Shown: one piece after another, positions 47,256-56,734 of the stretch
How the letters are laid out: each line of letters starts with the position of its first letter
Numbering within the stretch: the stretch's first letter is position 1
Origin: Halomonas sp. QHL1
GTDB lineage: Bacteria > Pseudomonadota > Gammaproteobacteria > Pseudomonadales > Halomonadaceae
Assembly (NCBI RefSeq): GCF_001882345.1
Contig: NZ_MINL01000001.1
Coordinates: forward strand, 3,791,852-3,855,851
DNA: 64,000 nucleotides
Direction of reading: 5' to 3'
Notes under the pieces: generated by a model
What the model was told of the DNA's origin: nothing
The model's input: only the letters and a program-made list of their open reading frames with translations
Databases searched by the model: none
Program-made: the position numbers and the translations under genes

Positions 47256-47665
47256 AGCGGTCGCTCCTTCAGGTTCTTTTGAATCGGCACCGTGGCAGCC
47301 AACACCAGAACAAAGCATGTCAGCACAAATACCTTATTCACAAACCAGTTGGTGCGCCAGATCGACCACTCAGGGTCGGCGAGAAAACGGGCGAACAGGG
47401 TACAGATGATGAGGATTTCAATGACGGACATGCTTACCGCCAATGCACGCGTATAGCGAGGCCGTTCGAGCAGCGCCCAGCCCAGCCAGACGTGCGCCAG
47501 TGGCCATAGATCCCAATAGATATAGCGTGCCCAGGGCTCGCCGTATGCCAGCGCGTAACCCACCGGAAACAGGTATTTGATGAACAGCGTCCACGCCGCG
47601 AGGATAAACAGCAGGTGGGCGAGGAAGCTGATCCAGGCATTGAGTTGTGGGGCGGGCGGTGACAT
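47252..47665 (-). CDS. Four-helix membrane protein, first gene of the reductase operon
   Basis: This 137-residue protein has four hydrophobic segments with a PWARYIYWDLWPLAHVWLGW turn. I do not recognise the family. AGGAGCG lies just before the ATG. Its stop overlaps the start of the Tat-exported aldo/keto reductase, so it may serve as a redox or membrane partner for it; this is inferred from gene coupling only. Confidence 0.68.
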   Translation of the reverse strand: MSPPAPQLNAWISFLAHLLFILAAWTLFIKYLFPVGYALAYGEPWARYIYWDLWPLAHVWLGWALLERPRYTRALAVSMSVIEILIICTLFARFLADPEWSIWRTNWFVNKVFVLTCFVLVLAATVPIQKNLKERPL

Positions 47666-47716
47666 GACATCGCTCCTGTCCTGGGCCGTTAATCCTAGTC
47701 CGTTAAGGGCTCGTCC

Positions 47717-48538
47717 TCACACCATCTGCAATGACTGCTTGCGCGTTGGTGGAGGGTAGGCGGCGTCGATCTGTGCCAGATCATCTTTATCGAGTCTGAC
47801 TTTTTCGGCCTCGGCGTTCTGTTTGAGGTGCTCCAGGTTCACGGCTTTAGGAATAGCGATTACGCCGGGGTGGCGTAGTGCCCAGGCGAGGGCGACTTGC
47901 GCGGTGGTGGCGCTGTGTTTGTCGGCGATGCGTTGCAGGGTGGCGTCATGCAGTAGCGCGCCACCTTGCCCGATCGGGCAGTAGGCCATGAGCGGCATGT
48001 TGTGTTGTGCTTGCCAGGGCAGCAGGTCGTATTCAATGCCGCGTGATTCGGGGTTGTATAGCACCTGATTGGTGGCGCAAGCGGGCGCGTCGAGCTCGGC
48101 TAGGTCGTCAATGTCAAAGTTCGACACGCCCCAGCGCAGAATCTTGCCCTGTTCGCGCAGCCGCTCAAAAGCTTCCACTGTTTCGCTCAGCGGGTATTGG
48201 CCGCGCCAGTGCAGCAGGTATAGATCGATAGTATCGGTGCCCAATCGCCGCAGGCTTCGCTCGCAGGCGTCTTGAACTCCCTTGGTGCTAGCGTTGTGTG
48301 GGTAGACCTTGCTGACCAGATACACCTCATCGCGCCGGTCATGGATTGCTTGGCCAACGACTTCTTCAGCGCCGCCCTCGGCATACATCTCTGCGGTATC
48401 GATTAGCGTCATGCCCAGATCGATCCCTTCACGCAGTGCCCTGACTTCAGCCTTCCGCTGCCCGGCATTCTCGCCCATATGCCAAGTGCCCTGGCCTATA
48501 CGGGGTACGCTGTCTCCGCCTAGTTCGATCGTCTGCAT
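47717..48538 (-). CDS. Cytoplasmic aldo/keto reductase
   Basis: This 273-residue AKR has the catalytic set Asp47 (LIDTAEMY), Tyr52, Lys77 (VSKVYPH) and His in LYLLHWRG, and ends with the C-terminal IPKAVNLEHLKQNAEA cofactor loop. It lacks a signal peptide. GGAGAG precedes the ATG at 48538; a longer in-frame form has no such site. It lies 51 bases from the preceding operon on the same strand and may be co-transcribed. Substrate unknown; likely NADPH-dependent. Confidence 0.87.
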   Translation of the reverse strand: MQTIELGGDSVPRIGQGTWHMGENAGQRKAEVRALREGIDLGMTLIDTAEMYAEGGAEEVVGQAIHDRRDEVYLVSKVYPHNASTKGVQDACERSLRRLGTDTIDLYLLHWRGQYPLSETVEAFERLREQGKILRWGVSNFDIDDLAELDAPACATNQVLYNPESRGIEYDLLPWQAQHNMPLMAYCPIGQGGALLHDATLQRIADKHSATTAQVALAWALRHPGVIAIPKAVNLEHLKQNAEAEKVRLDKDDLAQIDAAYPPPTRKQSLQMV

Positions 48539-48815
48539 ATTTCTCTCTCCTACTGTATTTCCTGCTGTGATGCTGTTCTGACTGCCCAAGGCAATTGCCG
48601 TTCATGGACCAAGCGTAGACGATCCGTATCGAAAGCCGCCCCATTTGAGAAGCACATCGGTGATCTTGCTGGCGCTATTACGTGTCGTAGATCTCCAGCG
48701 GTATTATCGAAACGGGCCGCTATACTGCCAAATACCAATATTAAACGTTGGCGAACGACCCGTTGAAGGCGTGAAAGAGGGCGCATAGCCCACTGATCCT
48801 CAAAAGGAGGCTCAC

Positions 48816-49220
48816 GTGTCTGAACAAAATAAAGCCCACATTGCAGAGTTTCTCGACCGCGTTCTCTCATCAGGTGAAATTTCCGCCACTGGTGAATACT
48901 TCCATGACGATATGGTGGAAGAGGTTCCGTTTCCGGGCCAGGGGCCAGGCCTTGCAGGGCTCATGGAAACGTTAGCCGGGCTGCGAACAGCTTTTCCAGA
49001 TATGCGCTGGAGCGTCCAAGAGCAGATTGCAGAAGATAACCGCGTCTTAACACGCTTCGTTTGGGAAGGAACTCAGCGAGGGGATTTTCTTGGAATACCA
49101 CCGACTCACCGCGCCGTCAGCGTGTGGGGCATGGTCATTGATCAGTTTGAGGGGGAGAAGGTTAAGTCCACTCGCATCCTTATGGATACGATGGGCCTAT
49201 TGCAGCAGCTTGGCGCATAG
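48816..49220 (+). CDS. SnoaL-like (ester cyclase / NTF2-fold) protein
   Basis: This 134-residue protein has the SnoaL / polyketide-cyclase-like pattern FHDDMVEEVPFPGQGPG, LRTAFPDMRWSVQEQIAEDNRVLTRFVWEGTQRG and GMVIDQFEGEKV. Start GTG with AAAGGAGG at ideal spacing. Members are NTF2-fold proteins of mostly unknown role; some bind or cyclise small molecules. Function here unknown. Confidence 0.85.
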   Translation: MSEQNKAHIAEFLDRVLSSGEISATGEYFHDDMVEEVPFPGQGPGLAGLMETLAGLRTAFPDMRWSVQEQIAEDNRVLTRFVWEGTQRGDFLGIPPTHRAVSVWGMVIDQFEGEKVKSTRILMDTMGLLQQLGA

Positions 49221-49358
49221 ACCAGCGTGACAGGTTTTCGCGGCGCCCCAAACTGGCCTGTATTGCAGACGTTAGGCGTTATCGCTGACCTATTATTTAA
49301 CTGTACTGTTGAGGCCGGTGGACGGCACGCAGCGTCGAACAGATCGTGGAGGGTGTTT

Positions 49359-49763
49359 ATGCAATTCATCGTAAACATTGATGTAAAGGAGATTGAGAAC
49401 GCTGTTTCCTTCTACGAGAGCGGGCTCGGTTTGCAGCTCATTCGACGGCTATTTGGCGGTACGGTTGCCGAGATGGGCGGAGGGCCTGCACTCGTTTACT
49501 TGATTGAGCAGCCTGATGCGAGCGCTACTGCCCCCGGCACCTCTATACAACGTGACTACAAGCGACACTGGACGCCAGTACATCTGGATTTCATTGTCGA
49601 AGATATTGACGCAGCCGTAAAACAGGCAGTTTCGGCGGGGGCTGTCCAGGAAGGAGAAACCAAGTCTTTTCCCTGGGGGATACTCGCGACAATGAGCGAT
49701 CCCTTTGGTAATGGGTTCTGCCTACTAGCGTTTGCTGAAGGAGGTTACGATCATGCTGAGTAA
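49359..49763 (+). CDS. VOC-superfamily (glyoxalase/bleomycin-resistance-like) protein
   Basis: This 134-residue protein has one VOC module pair: VNIDVKEIENAVSFYESGLGLQ at the start and VHLDFIVEDIDAAVKQAVSAGA, then DPFGNGFCLLAF with the metal-ligand position. GTGGAGGG lies before the ATG at 49359; the open frame continues upstream without a credible start. It follows the SnoaL gene by 138 bases in the same direction. Substrate unknown. Confidence 0.85.
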   Translation: MQFIVNIDVKEIENAVSFYESGLGLQLIRRLFGGTVAEMGGGPALVYLIEQPDASATAPGTSIQRDYKRHWTPVHLDFIVEDIDAAVKQAVSAGAVQEGETKSFPWGILATMSDPFGNGFCLLAFAEGGYDHAE

Positions 49764-49930
49764 TCTCCTAATAGGGACAGCCACAGATTCTACCTGTAAA
49801 TTTGCCAGCGCATTGTGGCGTTACGCTCCAAGGTCATGCTATGGATGAGTTCGAGACCAGGGAAACCTAACAAGCTTGCTGAGCGGCATTAGCCGCCCAG
49901 GTTTTAATCATTAGTTATCGGGTACATTTC

Positions 49931-50101
49931 ATGTCGAAAAAAGTAGTTAAGTTTGAATACGAGAAAGAAACTAAAAACAGCGTTCGCTATAAGGAAGTGC
50001 CTGATGAAGGCACGGCGCCTATCGTGGGCACTCTGTATGTACAGAAATGGTTTGCTGGCGATAGCAAATCTATTGAGGTAACGATAGACAAAAAAGACTA
50101 G
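49931..50101 (+). CDS. Small conserved-looking protein, 56 residues
   Basis: This frame gives MSKKVVKFEYEKETKNSVRY, then EVPDEGTAPIVGTLYVQKWF and a charged end TIDKKD. It is polar and beta-rich by pattern, with regular codon use and no membrane segment. It resembles small uncharacterised proteins common in Proteobacteria, but I cannot name a family. The ribosome-binding site is weak. A hairpin-like stretch lies before it at 49863-49904. Confidence 0.6.
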   Translation: MSKKVVKFEYEKETKNSVRYKEVPDEGTAPIVGTLYVQKWFAGDSKSIEVTIDKKD

Positions 50102-50150
50102 CTGGCTGGCCATTTTTCAGTATCGTTACTTCTCTTAACTATTTGAAAAA

Positions 50151-51668
50151 TTAGTTATTTTTCTTGAGCGCTAAATAATGCTCTATGCCTGAGATCTGGT
50201 CTTCGGCGTGGTGGTTGACGTAGAGCACGGTGGTTTCTGAGCCTTGGCAGATTTTTTCGATCAGAGCGAGAACGAGTTGGCGGTTGATGTCGTCCAGGCC
50301 AAGGCAAGGTTCGTCTAGAATCAGCAGGGGCGGTTGTTTGACCATGGCGCGGGCAATGAGCAGCAGGCGCTGGTCGCCGTAAGAGAGCTTGTTAAACGGC
50401 TGGTCGGCGCGCTCTTTCATGCCCAGTAGTTCGAGCCACTGGTCGGCAATTTTTTTCTGGCTGTCGGTGGACTTGGTGTACATGCCGATGCTGTCGTAGA
50501 AACCGGAAATAATCACGTTTTTGCAGCTGGTGCTAACCCGGTATTCCCACTGCAGGTTAGTGGAGACATAGCCGATAAACTGTTTAATCTGCCAGATGCT
50601 TTCGCCGTTACCGCGCTGGAAACCAAACACAAAAATATCGTTGGTATAGCACTGCGGATGATCGCCGGTGATTAACGATAAAACGCAGGTTTTGCCGCTA
50701 CCGTTAGGCCCACTTAGCTGCCAATGCTGGCCTTGTTCTATCGTCCAATCGAGCTTATCGACAATCACGGTGTCGCCGTACTGGATGGTCGCTTGGGTTA
50801 GTTTTACCAATGGCTGGCCCGGGTCGAGAGCGGGTAGTTTATTGGTGGGGTCGGCCTCCGGCACGCTTAGGTCGGTGGTTTTTAAATGCAGTAATTGGTA
50901 GAGCTCATTGAAGGCGGCGTCGTCCTGACGGTCTACCGTGAGCGTTAAGCGCCCCTTATCGCCACTCTTTTGATTTCCTCTCTTTTTCTCCGAACGGTCT
51001 TTATCCCCCCGTTCTTTATCTAAGTAGGCCACATGGGTAATGAAGTCCGGCATTTCATCAAAGCGATTCAGCACCATGACCATGGGAACGGTGTCGATGA
51101 GTGAGGCTAGGTGTGCTTGCAGCATGGCGAGGGTGTCTACATCCAAACCATCGAACGGTTCGTCTAAAATAAGTAAATCAGGCTTGTTGGCCAGTGCGCG
51201 AATCAGCATGACTTTACGGGTTTCACCGGTGGAAAGTTTGCGGAACGCGCGATCGAGCAGTGTACTTAGGCCAAACTTTTCGACCAAGGATTGGGCAAGT
51301 TCAGTGTCTTGGCAATGATAGAAAATCATCTCACTGACAGGGGTGCCGAGTGAAATGACGTCCATAATGTCGGCGTCGTCTTTCTTCAACTCTTGGGCGA
51401 TGAGTTCCGCCTGGACTTCAAAAGAGACAATTTCCACGTTGTTGGGAATGCCTTGAATGCTGCCGCTCTGAATGTCACCAATGCCCGCAAGCGCAGCCGC
51501 TAGGGCGGATTTGCCCGCGCCGTTGGGGCCAGTGATAACCCAGTGTTGTTCTGGCGTAATGGTCCAATCAATCTCGCTTAGCGTGAAACGATCATCAAAG
51601 CTGACCGTCGCTTTTGTTAGGCGGATACGGTTTTGGTGAATATCGTCTAGGCGGGTTAACGAATCCAT
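50151..51668 (-). CDS. Tandem ABC ATPase protein, ModF-like
   Basis: This 505-residue protein has two ABC ATPase domains. Walker A: GPNGAGKSALAAAL and GPNGSGKTCVLSLI. Signatures KLSTGETRK and KLSYGDQRLL, each followed by Walker B LLILDEP. There is no membrane domain, as in ModF/PhrA proteins. ModF is linked to molybdate transport in Escherichia coli, but no mod genes lie nearby, so the role is open. A basic linker (DKERGDKDRSEKKRG) joins the halves. AAGGAAGAGAG precedes the ATG at 51668. It lies downstream of ilvC beyond a terminator. Confidence 0.82.
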   Translation of the reverse strand: MDSLTRLDDIHQNRIRLTKATVSFDDRFTLSEIDWTITPEQHWVITGPNGAGKSALAAALAGIGDIQSGSIQGIPNNVEIVSFEVQAELIAQELKKDDADIMDVISLGTPVSEMIFYHCQDTELAQSLVEKFGLSTLLDRAFRKLSTGETRKVMLIRALANKPDLLILDEPFDGLDVDTLAMLQAHLASLIDTVPMVMVLNRFDEMPDFITHVAYLDKERGDKDRSEKKRGNQKSGDKGRLTLTVDRQDDAAFNELYQLLHLKTTDLSVPEADPTNKLPALDPGQPLVKLTQATIQYGDTVIVDKLDWTIEQGQHWQLSGPNGSGKTCVLSLITGDHPQCYTNDIFVFGFQRGNGESIWQIKQFIGYVSTNLQWEYRVSTSCKNVIISGFYDSIGMYTKSTDSQKKIADQWLELLGMKERADQPFNKLSYGDQRLLLIARAMVKQPPLLILDEPCLGLDDINRQLVLALIEKICQGSETTVLYVNHHAEDQISGIEHYLALKKNN

Positions 51669-51699
51669 TACTCTCTTCCTTACGCTGTTCGAGGAAACA

Positions 51700-51738
51700 A
51701 AAAAGCCGAGCATATCGTGATGATATCTCGGCTTTTTT
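51700..51738 (-). terminator. Intrinsic terminator after ilvC
   Basis: AAAAAGCCGAG pairs with CTCGGCTTTTT around a loop that itself contains ATATC/GATAT. A- and T-runs flank it on both sides. It lies between the ilvC stop and the ModF-like gene. Confidence 0.88.
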
Positions 51739-51772
51739 TAACGGCTTAAACGTCTATCGGTTAATCAGACGA

Positions 51773-53245
51773 TTAAACGATTTTTTTCATGTCAGCCATG
51801 TAGCCACGAAGAACCGAACCAACGGCTTCTACTGGGTGTGAACGAAGGGCGGTGTTAACTTCGATCAGGCGTGCGTTATCAACGCCGTTGTCGTCTAGCG
51901 AAAGCCCTTTACCGATCACATCGGATTTGATGCCTTTCATAAAGTCTGCCAACAGCGGTACGCAGGCGTGGTTGTAGAGGTAGCAACCGTATTCCGCGGT
52001 ATCCGAGATAGTCGCGTTCATTTCGTACAACTTCTTACGCGCGATGGTGTTCGCGATGAGCGGCGTTTCGTGCAGCGACTCGTAGTAAGCCGATTCAGCG
52101 ATGATGCCCGCTGCTGTCATGGTTTCGAAAGCAAGCTCAACGCCGGCTTTCACCATCGCCACCATCAAAATGCCGTTGTCGAAGAACTCTTGTTCAGAGA
52201 TTTCTACATCGCTAGCGGGGGTTTTCTCGAAGTTGGTTTCAGCGGTTTCGGCGCGCCATTTTAGCAGGTTCGCGTCATCGTTTGCCCAGTCTTCCATCAT
52301 GGTTTTAGAGAAGTGGCCACTCATGATGTCGTCCTGGTGCTTGTTGTACAGCGGACGCATGATCTCTTTTAACTCTTCAGAAAGATCGAACGCTTTGATC
52401 TTCGCTGGGTTAGAAAGACGGTCTAGCATGTTCGTTACGCCGCCGTACTTCAGCGCTTCGGTGACGGTTTCCCAGCCGTATTGAATCAAGCGTGAGGCGT
52501 AGCCCGGGTCAATACCTTCTTCGATCATCTTGTCGAAGCACAGCAGTGAGCCCGTTTGCAGCATGCCGCACAGGATCGTTTGCTCACCCATCAGGTCGGA
52601 TTTCACTTCCGCGATGAAAGAGGACATCAGCACGCCCGCTTTGTGGCCGCCAGTACCCACCGCGTAGGCTTTTGCCAGCGCAAGGCCTTCGCCTTTGGGG
52701 TCGTTGTCTTCGTGAACAGCGATCAAGGTGGGAACACCGAAACCGCGCACGTATTCAGCGCGAACTTCAGAGCCTGGGCACTTCGGTGCCACCATGATGA
52801 CGGTTAAGTCGTCGCGAACTTTCATGCCTTCTTCTACGATGTTGAAACCGTGAGAGTAAGACAGGCAGGCGCCTTCCTTCATCAGCGGCATCACCGTGTT
52901 CACTACCGAGGTGTGCTGCTTATCGGGGGTGAGGTTCAACACAACGTCTGCAGTGGGGATCAGTTCTTCGTAAGTACCTACCACAAAACCGTTTTCAGAA
53001 GCATTTTTCCAGGACTGGCGCTTTTGCTCAATGGCTTCCGGGCGCAGTGCGTAGGAAACGTCCAGGCCGCTGTCGCGTAGGTTCAAACCTTGGTTAAGGC
53101 CTTGTGCACCACAGCCGATCACTACCATCTTTTTGCCTTTTAGCGCTTCAACGCCATCAGCAAATTCAGCGGTGTGCATGAAGCGGCATTGCGCAAGCTG
53201 AGCCAATTGCTCGCGTAGCGGTAACGTATTGAAATAATTAGCCAT
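51773..53245 (-). CDS. ilvC: Ketol-acid reductoisomerase, class II
   Basis: This 490-residue long (class II, Escherichia coli-type) IlvC has the NADPH site [49 protein letters not shown] (metal-binding Asp/Glu) and a duplicated C-terminal knotted domain. It catalyses the second step of valine and isoleucine synthesis. It is divergent from ilvY, the usual arrangement for substrate-activated ilvC expression. Confidence 0.98.
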   Translation of the reverse strand: MANYFNTLPLREQLAQLAQCRFMHTAEFADGVEALKGKKMVVIGCGAQGLNQGLNLRDSGLDVSYALRPEAIEQKRQSWKNASENGFVVGTYEELIPTADVVLNLTPDKQHTSVVNTVMPLMKEGACLSYSHGFNIVEEGMKVRDDLTVIMVAPKCPGSEVRAEYVRGFGVPTLIAVHEDNDPKGEGLALAKAYAVGTGGHKAGVLMSSFIAEVKSDLMGEQTILCGMLQTGSLLCFDKMIEEGIDPGYASRLIQYGWETVTEALKYGGVTNMLDRLSNPAKIKAFDLSEELKEIMRPLYNKHQDDIMSGHFSKTMMEDWANDDANLLKWRAETAETNFEKTPASDVEISEQEFFDNGILMVAMVKAGVELAFETMTAAGIIAESAYYESLHETPLIANTIARKKLYEMNATISDTAEYGCYLYNHACVPLLADFMKGIKSDVIGKGLSLDDNGVDNARLIEVNTALRSHPVEAVGSVLRGYMADMKKIV

Positions 53246-53388
53246 CGTTAGCTTCCTGATTTTATGATCAATGTGTCGGTGTAAGGTACACCGATATTAA
53301 AAAGGTGACACCGTTGCTAGTGGTGAGCGCTAGCGCATGTGAGTAGGGGTAATGTATACAAGTACGACTCTTTCTTAAATTGATATAT

Positions 53389-53416
53389 TTGCAATAACAC
53401 GTCCCATTTTTCGCAA
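53389..53416. promoter_or_regulatory. Candidate IlvY operator
   Basis: TTGCAATAAC and TTCGCAAC-type half-sites (TTGC...GCAA over 28 bases) lie in the 228-base ilvC-ilvY gap. IlvY controls ilvC from this intergenic location in enterics. This is a weak pattern match. Confidence 0.3.
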
Positions 53417-53473
53417 CGGTCGGTTAGTATTCGGATATTGCCATGAGCGCAGTCGCGGAGCGCCGATTTTATT

Positions 53474-54352
53474 ATGAATATTAAACTGTTAAAGCAATTC
53501 CTCGCCCTGGCAGAAACGCTGCATTTCGGGCGCGCCAGCGATGAGTGCCATATCAGCATTTCTGCGCTGTCGCGCAACATTCGTCATTTAGAAGACGAGC
53601 TGGGTGTGCCGCTGTTTAATCGTGACAATCGGACCGTGGCGCTGACCCAGGAAGGCCAGAAGTTTCTTAAATACGCGCGCGATACCAGCAGCCAGTGGAA
53701 CTTGATCCGCCATGAATTAACTGACAACTCTGATCAATTAAGCGGTGAAATCAGCTTGTACGGTTCTGTCACCGCTAGCTACAGTTTTCTGTACGAGCTG
53801 CTGCGCCGCTTTCGTATTGCCTACCCAGCGATTGAAATAAAGCTACGCACGGGGGATCCCGAACACGCGATTGCGCATGTGCTGGATGGTAAGGAAGACC
53901 TCAGCATCGCGGCACGCCCCGCCAACTTACCTCGCGGATTAGCCTTTAAGCCCATTGCTACGTCGCCTTTGTTATTTATTGCACCGCTTGAGCAGCAAGT
54001 GCCAAATGTTCCCACGACCTCGCCAACCGCGTCGGAAGAGTGGGCGAATATCCCGATGATTTTATCTGAGAGCGGTGTCTCAAGAGCGCGTGTGGACGAA
54101 TGGTTTCGCCAACGCGATATCGCCCCGCGCATTTATGCACAGGTGACGGGCAATGAGGCAATTGTGAGTATGGTGAGCTTGGGCTTCGGCATAGGCGTGG
54201 TGCCAAAAATTGTGCTCGATAACAGCCCATTGAAAGATCGTATTCGGGTGCTCGACGTGACGCCGGAGCTGGAACCCTACGATATTGGCTTGTTTACGTT
54301 GAAGAAAAACTTAAAAAATCCGCTGGTCGATGCCTTTTGGAGCTTGATGTAG
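53474..54352 (+). CDS. ilvY: LysR-type regulator IlvY
   Basis: This 292-residue LysR protein has the N-terminal helix-turn-helix (LAETLHFGRASDECHISISALSRNIRHLEDELG, shown as separate helices) and a C-terminal inducer domain (about 90-290). Start and N-terminal core LKQFLALAETLHFG match IlvY, and the divergent pairing with ilvC supports it. IlvY activates ilvC when acetolactate or acetohydroxybutyrate is present. Confidence 0.93.
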   Translation: MNIKLLKQFLALAETLHFGRASDECHISISALSRNIRHLEDELGVPLFNRDNRTVALTQEGQKFLKYARDTSSQWNLIRHELTDNSDQLSGEISLYGSVTASYSFLYELLRRFRIAYPAIEIKLRTGDPEHAIAHVLDGKEDLSIAARPANLPRGLAFKPIATSPLLFIAPLEQQVPNVPTTSPTASEEWANIPMILSESGVSRARVDEWFRQRDIAPRIYAQVTGNEAIVSMVSLGFGIGVVPKIVLDNSPLKDRIRVLDVTPELEPYDIGLFTLKKNLKNPLVDAFWSLM

Positions 54353-54421
54353 GCCTATAAGCCACGGCACTCCTTTGCCGCACTTATTTCCCTTACCACT
54401 GTTCATCTATGAATAGCTACT

Positions 54422-54553
54422 TCACACCAGCTCACGCTTCTCGCGCTTAGCAACACGAATGTCTTTTACGGTGGCTACGCCGATAATCGCAAATATGGCG
54501 AGCGATATTAACGGCCAGATCAGGACATATAACGCCAAGATAAAGGTTTGCAT
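54422..54553 (-). CDS. Small membrane protein beside the symporter
   Basis: A 43-residue frame starts MQTFILALYVLIWPLISLAI after AGAGGAAAGAAC and ends with a basic KDIRVAKREKRELV tail: one membrane helix and a positive cytoplasmic end. Such tiny putative transporter subunits occur next to some SSS symporter genes. It lies 58 bases after the symporter stop on the same strand, so it is probably co-transcribed. Function inferred from position. Confidence 0.72.
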   Translation of the reverse strand: MQTFILALYVLIWPLISLAIFAIIGVATVKDIRVAKREKRELV

Positions 54554-54611
54554 GTTCTTTCCTCTTGTCTGGCTGGTGCGCTACTGCGCACCAGTGGATT
54601 TAATAATTCGC

Positions 54612-56264
54612 TTAGCTCTGGCTAGCTGTCTTAGCCGGATCGTAGTTGATCACTTTCTGATCGATCTGCGAGAAGTCGAACTTGCTGGAGCTCATTAGGC
54701 TGACAGCGATGCAGACGATCGTGCTGACGCCGTAGGCCATTAAGGAAGCCATCAGCACCGTGTAATCGCGCAGGAATCCGACGAAGAAAAAGGCCAGCAC
54801 GATGGCGCAGAGTGTGCCGAATACCAAGCCTACACGGCGTCCGCAGAATCCGAAGGCCATCAGGCCGAGCACTACACCACCGCCTACGGCGGCGAGTAAC
54901 TCGAACAGCCCGCCGACTACGCCGACCATGGGCAGCAGCTCAAAGCGTGCGACGCAGAACATCACTAGGCCCGCGATCACCGCCGAGGTGAAGGCCGCAT
55001 TAGTAACGCGGTCCCAGAAACAGCTGGCGATAACCGGGAACACAATTGCGCCCCAGAGTGCGCCGACGAAGACCAGCATGATCAAAATATCCATGGAGAA
55101 GCTGGCGAGAATCACCCCGATCAGCGTCGCGACGACCATGGTCAGCCTGCCGATAAACAGCATCTTGGTGGGATTAGGTTTGTTTTTAGCGATGTTCTTG
55201 CCGTAGACATCGGCCATCACAATTGCGGACATGGCGGAGAGGTCCGAGTCGGCAGTAGAGGAGAGCGAACCAATCACCAAGATAAAGAACAGCGCGATAA
55301 ACACCGGCGAGAGGTACATCGAAACCATCTGCGGGATCAGGTTGTTCATGTCGCCATCGATGGGCTCCATGCCGGTCATCAGCGCCATCAAACCAATCAT
55401 GCCTAGGCCGATAACGATCGCACCGTAACCAATGGTCGCGGTGATAAAGGTCGGCTTGATGTGGTCTTCACGCACGGCGAATAGCCGCTGGGAAATGGTC
55501 TGGTTACCAATGGCGTAGGCCAGCACCGCCACAAAGAAGGGCGCACCTTGGTTGAGGATAGCGTCCATCGAGAACAGATTCGCCTGTTCTGGCGTCAGTA
55601 GACTCATGCCGTCCGACAGCGTTTGCGGGCCGCCGAGGGCGAACATCACCGCTGGAATAATCAGAATGGCCACGGCCATCATTGCCATTAGCTGGGCAAA
55701 ATCAGTCAGCACCGAGGCGCGGAAGCCCGACCACAGCGTGTAGCCAAGTACCCCGACCCCAGCGATGATTACCCCGGCCTGGAAGGAGAGTGGCGAGAGT
55801 ACCGAGACCAGTGCGCCAGAAGCGGTGAAGTTGACCATCAGGCTGATGATGCTGCCCAGGATGTTGGAGGAGGCAAGAATCAGCTGGCTGGAAGAGCCAT
55901 GGCGGGCATGGATAAGCTCACCCAGGGTATGCGCATTGGGCGCCAGTTTGCGAAAGCGTCGGCCAAAGGGGTAGATGAATAGGATCATCAGCGCGCCCCA
56001 GAGCCCGTAATGCAAAGGGCCGGAAATGCCGTAGGTATAACCCGAGGTGGCGGCGCCGTAAAACGAGGCTGCCCAGATCCAGGTGGCGGTCATGCTGGCG
56101 GCGCCGAGCCCAAAGCCGATCTGGTGATTGGACACCATAAAAGCGTCGGTATTTTCCTTTTTCTTCTTGATCAGCAAGGTCAGCAGGTAAGTGCCGCCGT
56201 AAAAAAACGCCAATAAGGCGAGCACAGTCACGGTCGAGAATTGATAGAAACTTTCTTCGTTCAT
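54612..56264 (-). CDS. Sodium:solute symporter (SSS family)
   Basis: This 550-residue membrane protein has about 13 helices in the SSS pattern, with AASMTATWIWAASFYGAA, the ALGGP-containing helix and the sodium-site block VIGSLSSTADSDLSAMSAIVMADVYGK. Substrate is not evident; urea, pantothenate and organic solutes are all possible for this branch. A tiny membrane protein follows. In a halophile sodium-coupled uptake is expected. Confidence 0.85.
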   Translation of the reverse strand: MNEESFYQFSTVTVLALLAFFYGGTYLLTLLIKKKKENTDAFMVSNHQIGFGLGAASMTATWIWAASFYGAATSGYTYGISGPLHYGLWGALMILFIYPFGRRFRKLAPNAHTLGELIHARHGSSSQLILASSNILGSIISLMVNFTASGALVSVLSPLSFQAGVIIAGVGVLGYTLWSGFRASVLTDFAQLMAMMAVAILIIPAVMFALGGPQTLSDGMSLLTPEQANLFSMDAILNQGAPFFVAVLAYAIGNQTISQRLFAVREDHIKPTFITATIGYGAIVIGLGMIGLMALMTGMEPIDGDMNNLIPQMVSMYLSPVFIALFFILVIGSLSSTADSDLSAMSAIVMADVYGKNIAKNKPNPTKMLFIGRLTMVVATLIGVILASFSMDILIMLVFVGALWGAIVFPVIASCFWDRVTNAAFTSAVIAGLVMFCVARFELLPMVGVVGGLFELLAAVGGGVVLGLMAFGFCGRRVGLVFGTLCAIVLAFFFVGFLRDYTVLMASLMAYGVSTIVCIAVSLMSSSKFDFSQIDQKVINYDPAKTASQS

Positions 56265-56734
56265 TGAATACCCATAGGCTTTGCAGCCTTAGCATCCTAA
56301 ATAGCAACCAGCATTCCATTACAGAGTGGCCACCAGAGGACGTAAGCAAAAAACAGATCAACTTCCTGTTATGTCTGTAGCGAGATGAGATCGCGGTTGG
56401 CGATCAGGTCGTGCAAGTGTCAGGCGTTGGAAACGCCTTAAATAGGGAGGCAGATGAACTTCCACAGTGAATCACAACAAAGCGCTGGGGGAGTCGATCC
56501 GGATGGCTACCCTACTCCCTTAAGCTCGAACAGTACAGGTTGAAGCCCGGCACGCCGGGAATCAGTAGGCGGGTCAGATACGCCGTGCCCTGAAAAGGCC
56601 GTAGGTATTCTTAGCATTAGCGCACCAGCGAAATGTAGCAAGTTTCGGGTCGGCGCCAGGTAAACGGCTTCTTATGATCTTCGCTGTTGGTGGGGGAATT
56701 CCCCTTTTTCTGAACAGTGATGGAGGTCATAAAG
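56265..56734. other. Intergenic region, possible decayed coding remnant
   Basis: No intact gene. On the minus strand, 56490-56600 gives an unbroken but startless stretch ending QGTAYLTRLLIPGVPGF and CSSLRE, which looks like the tail of some former gene; I cannot assign it. The rest shows no feature I can name. Confidence 0.35.

Noticed and set aside
49774..49800. AATAGGGACAGCCACAG stretch resembling flanks of REP-associated transposase genes
   Set aside because: No transposase frame or second end is nearby, so the resemblance alone is not enough.
56490..56600. Startless minus-strand stretch that looks like the tail of a gene
   Set aside because: Too short, no start and no family match; kept only as a note on the intergenic region, not as a gene.
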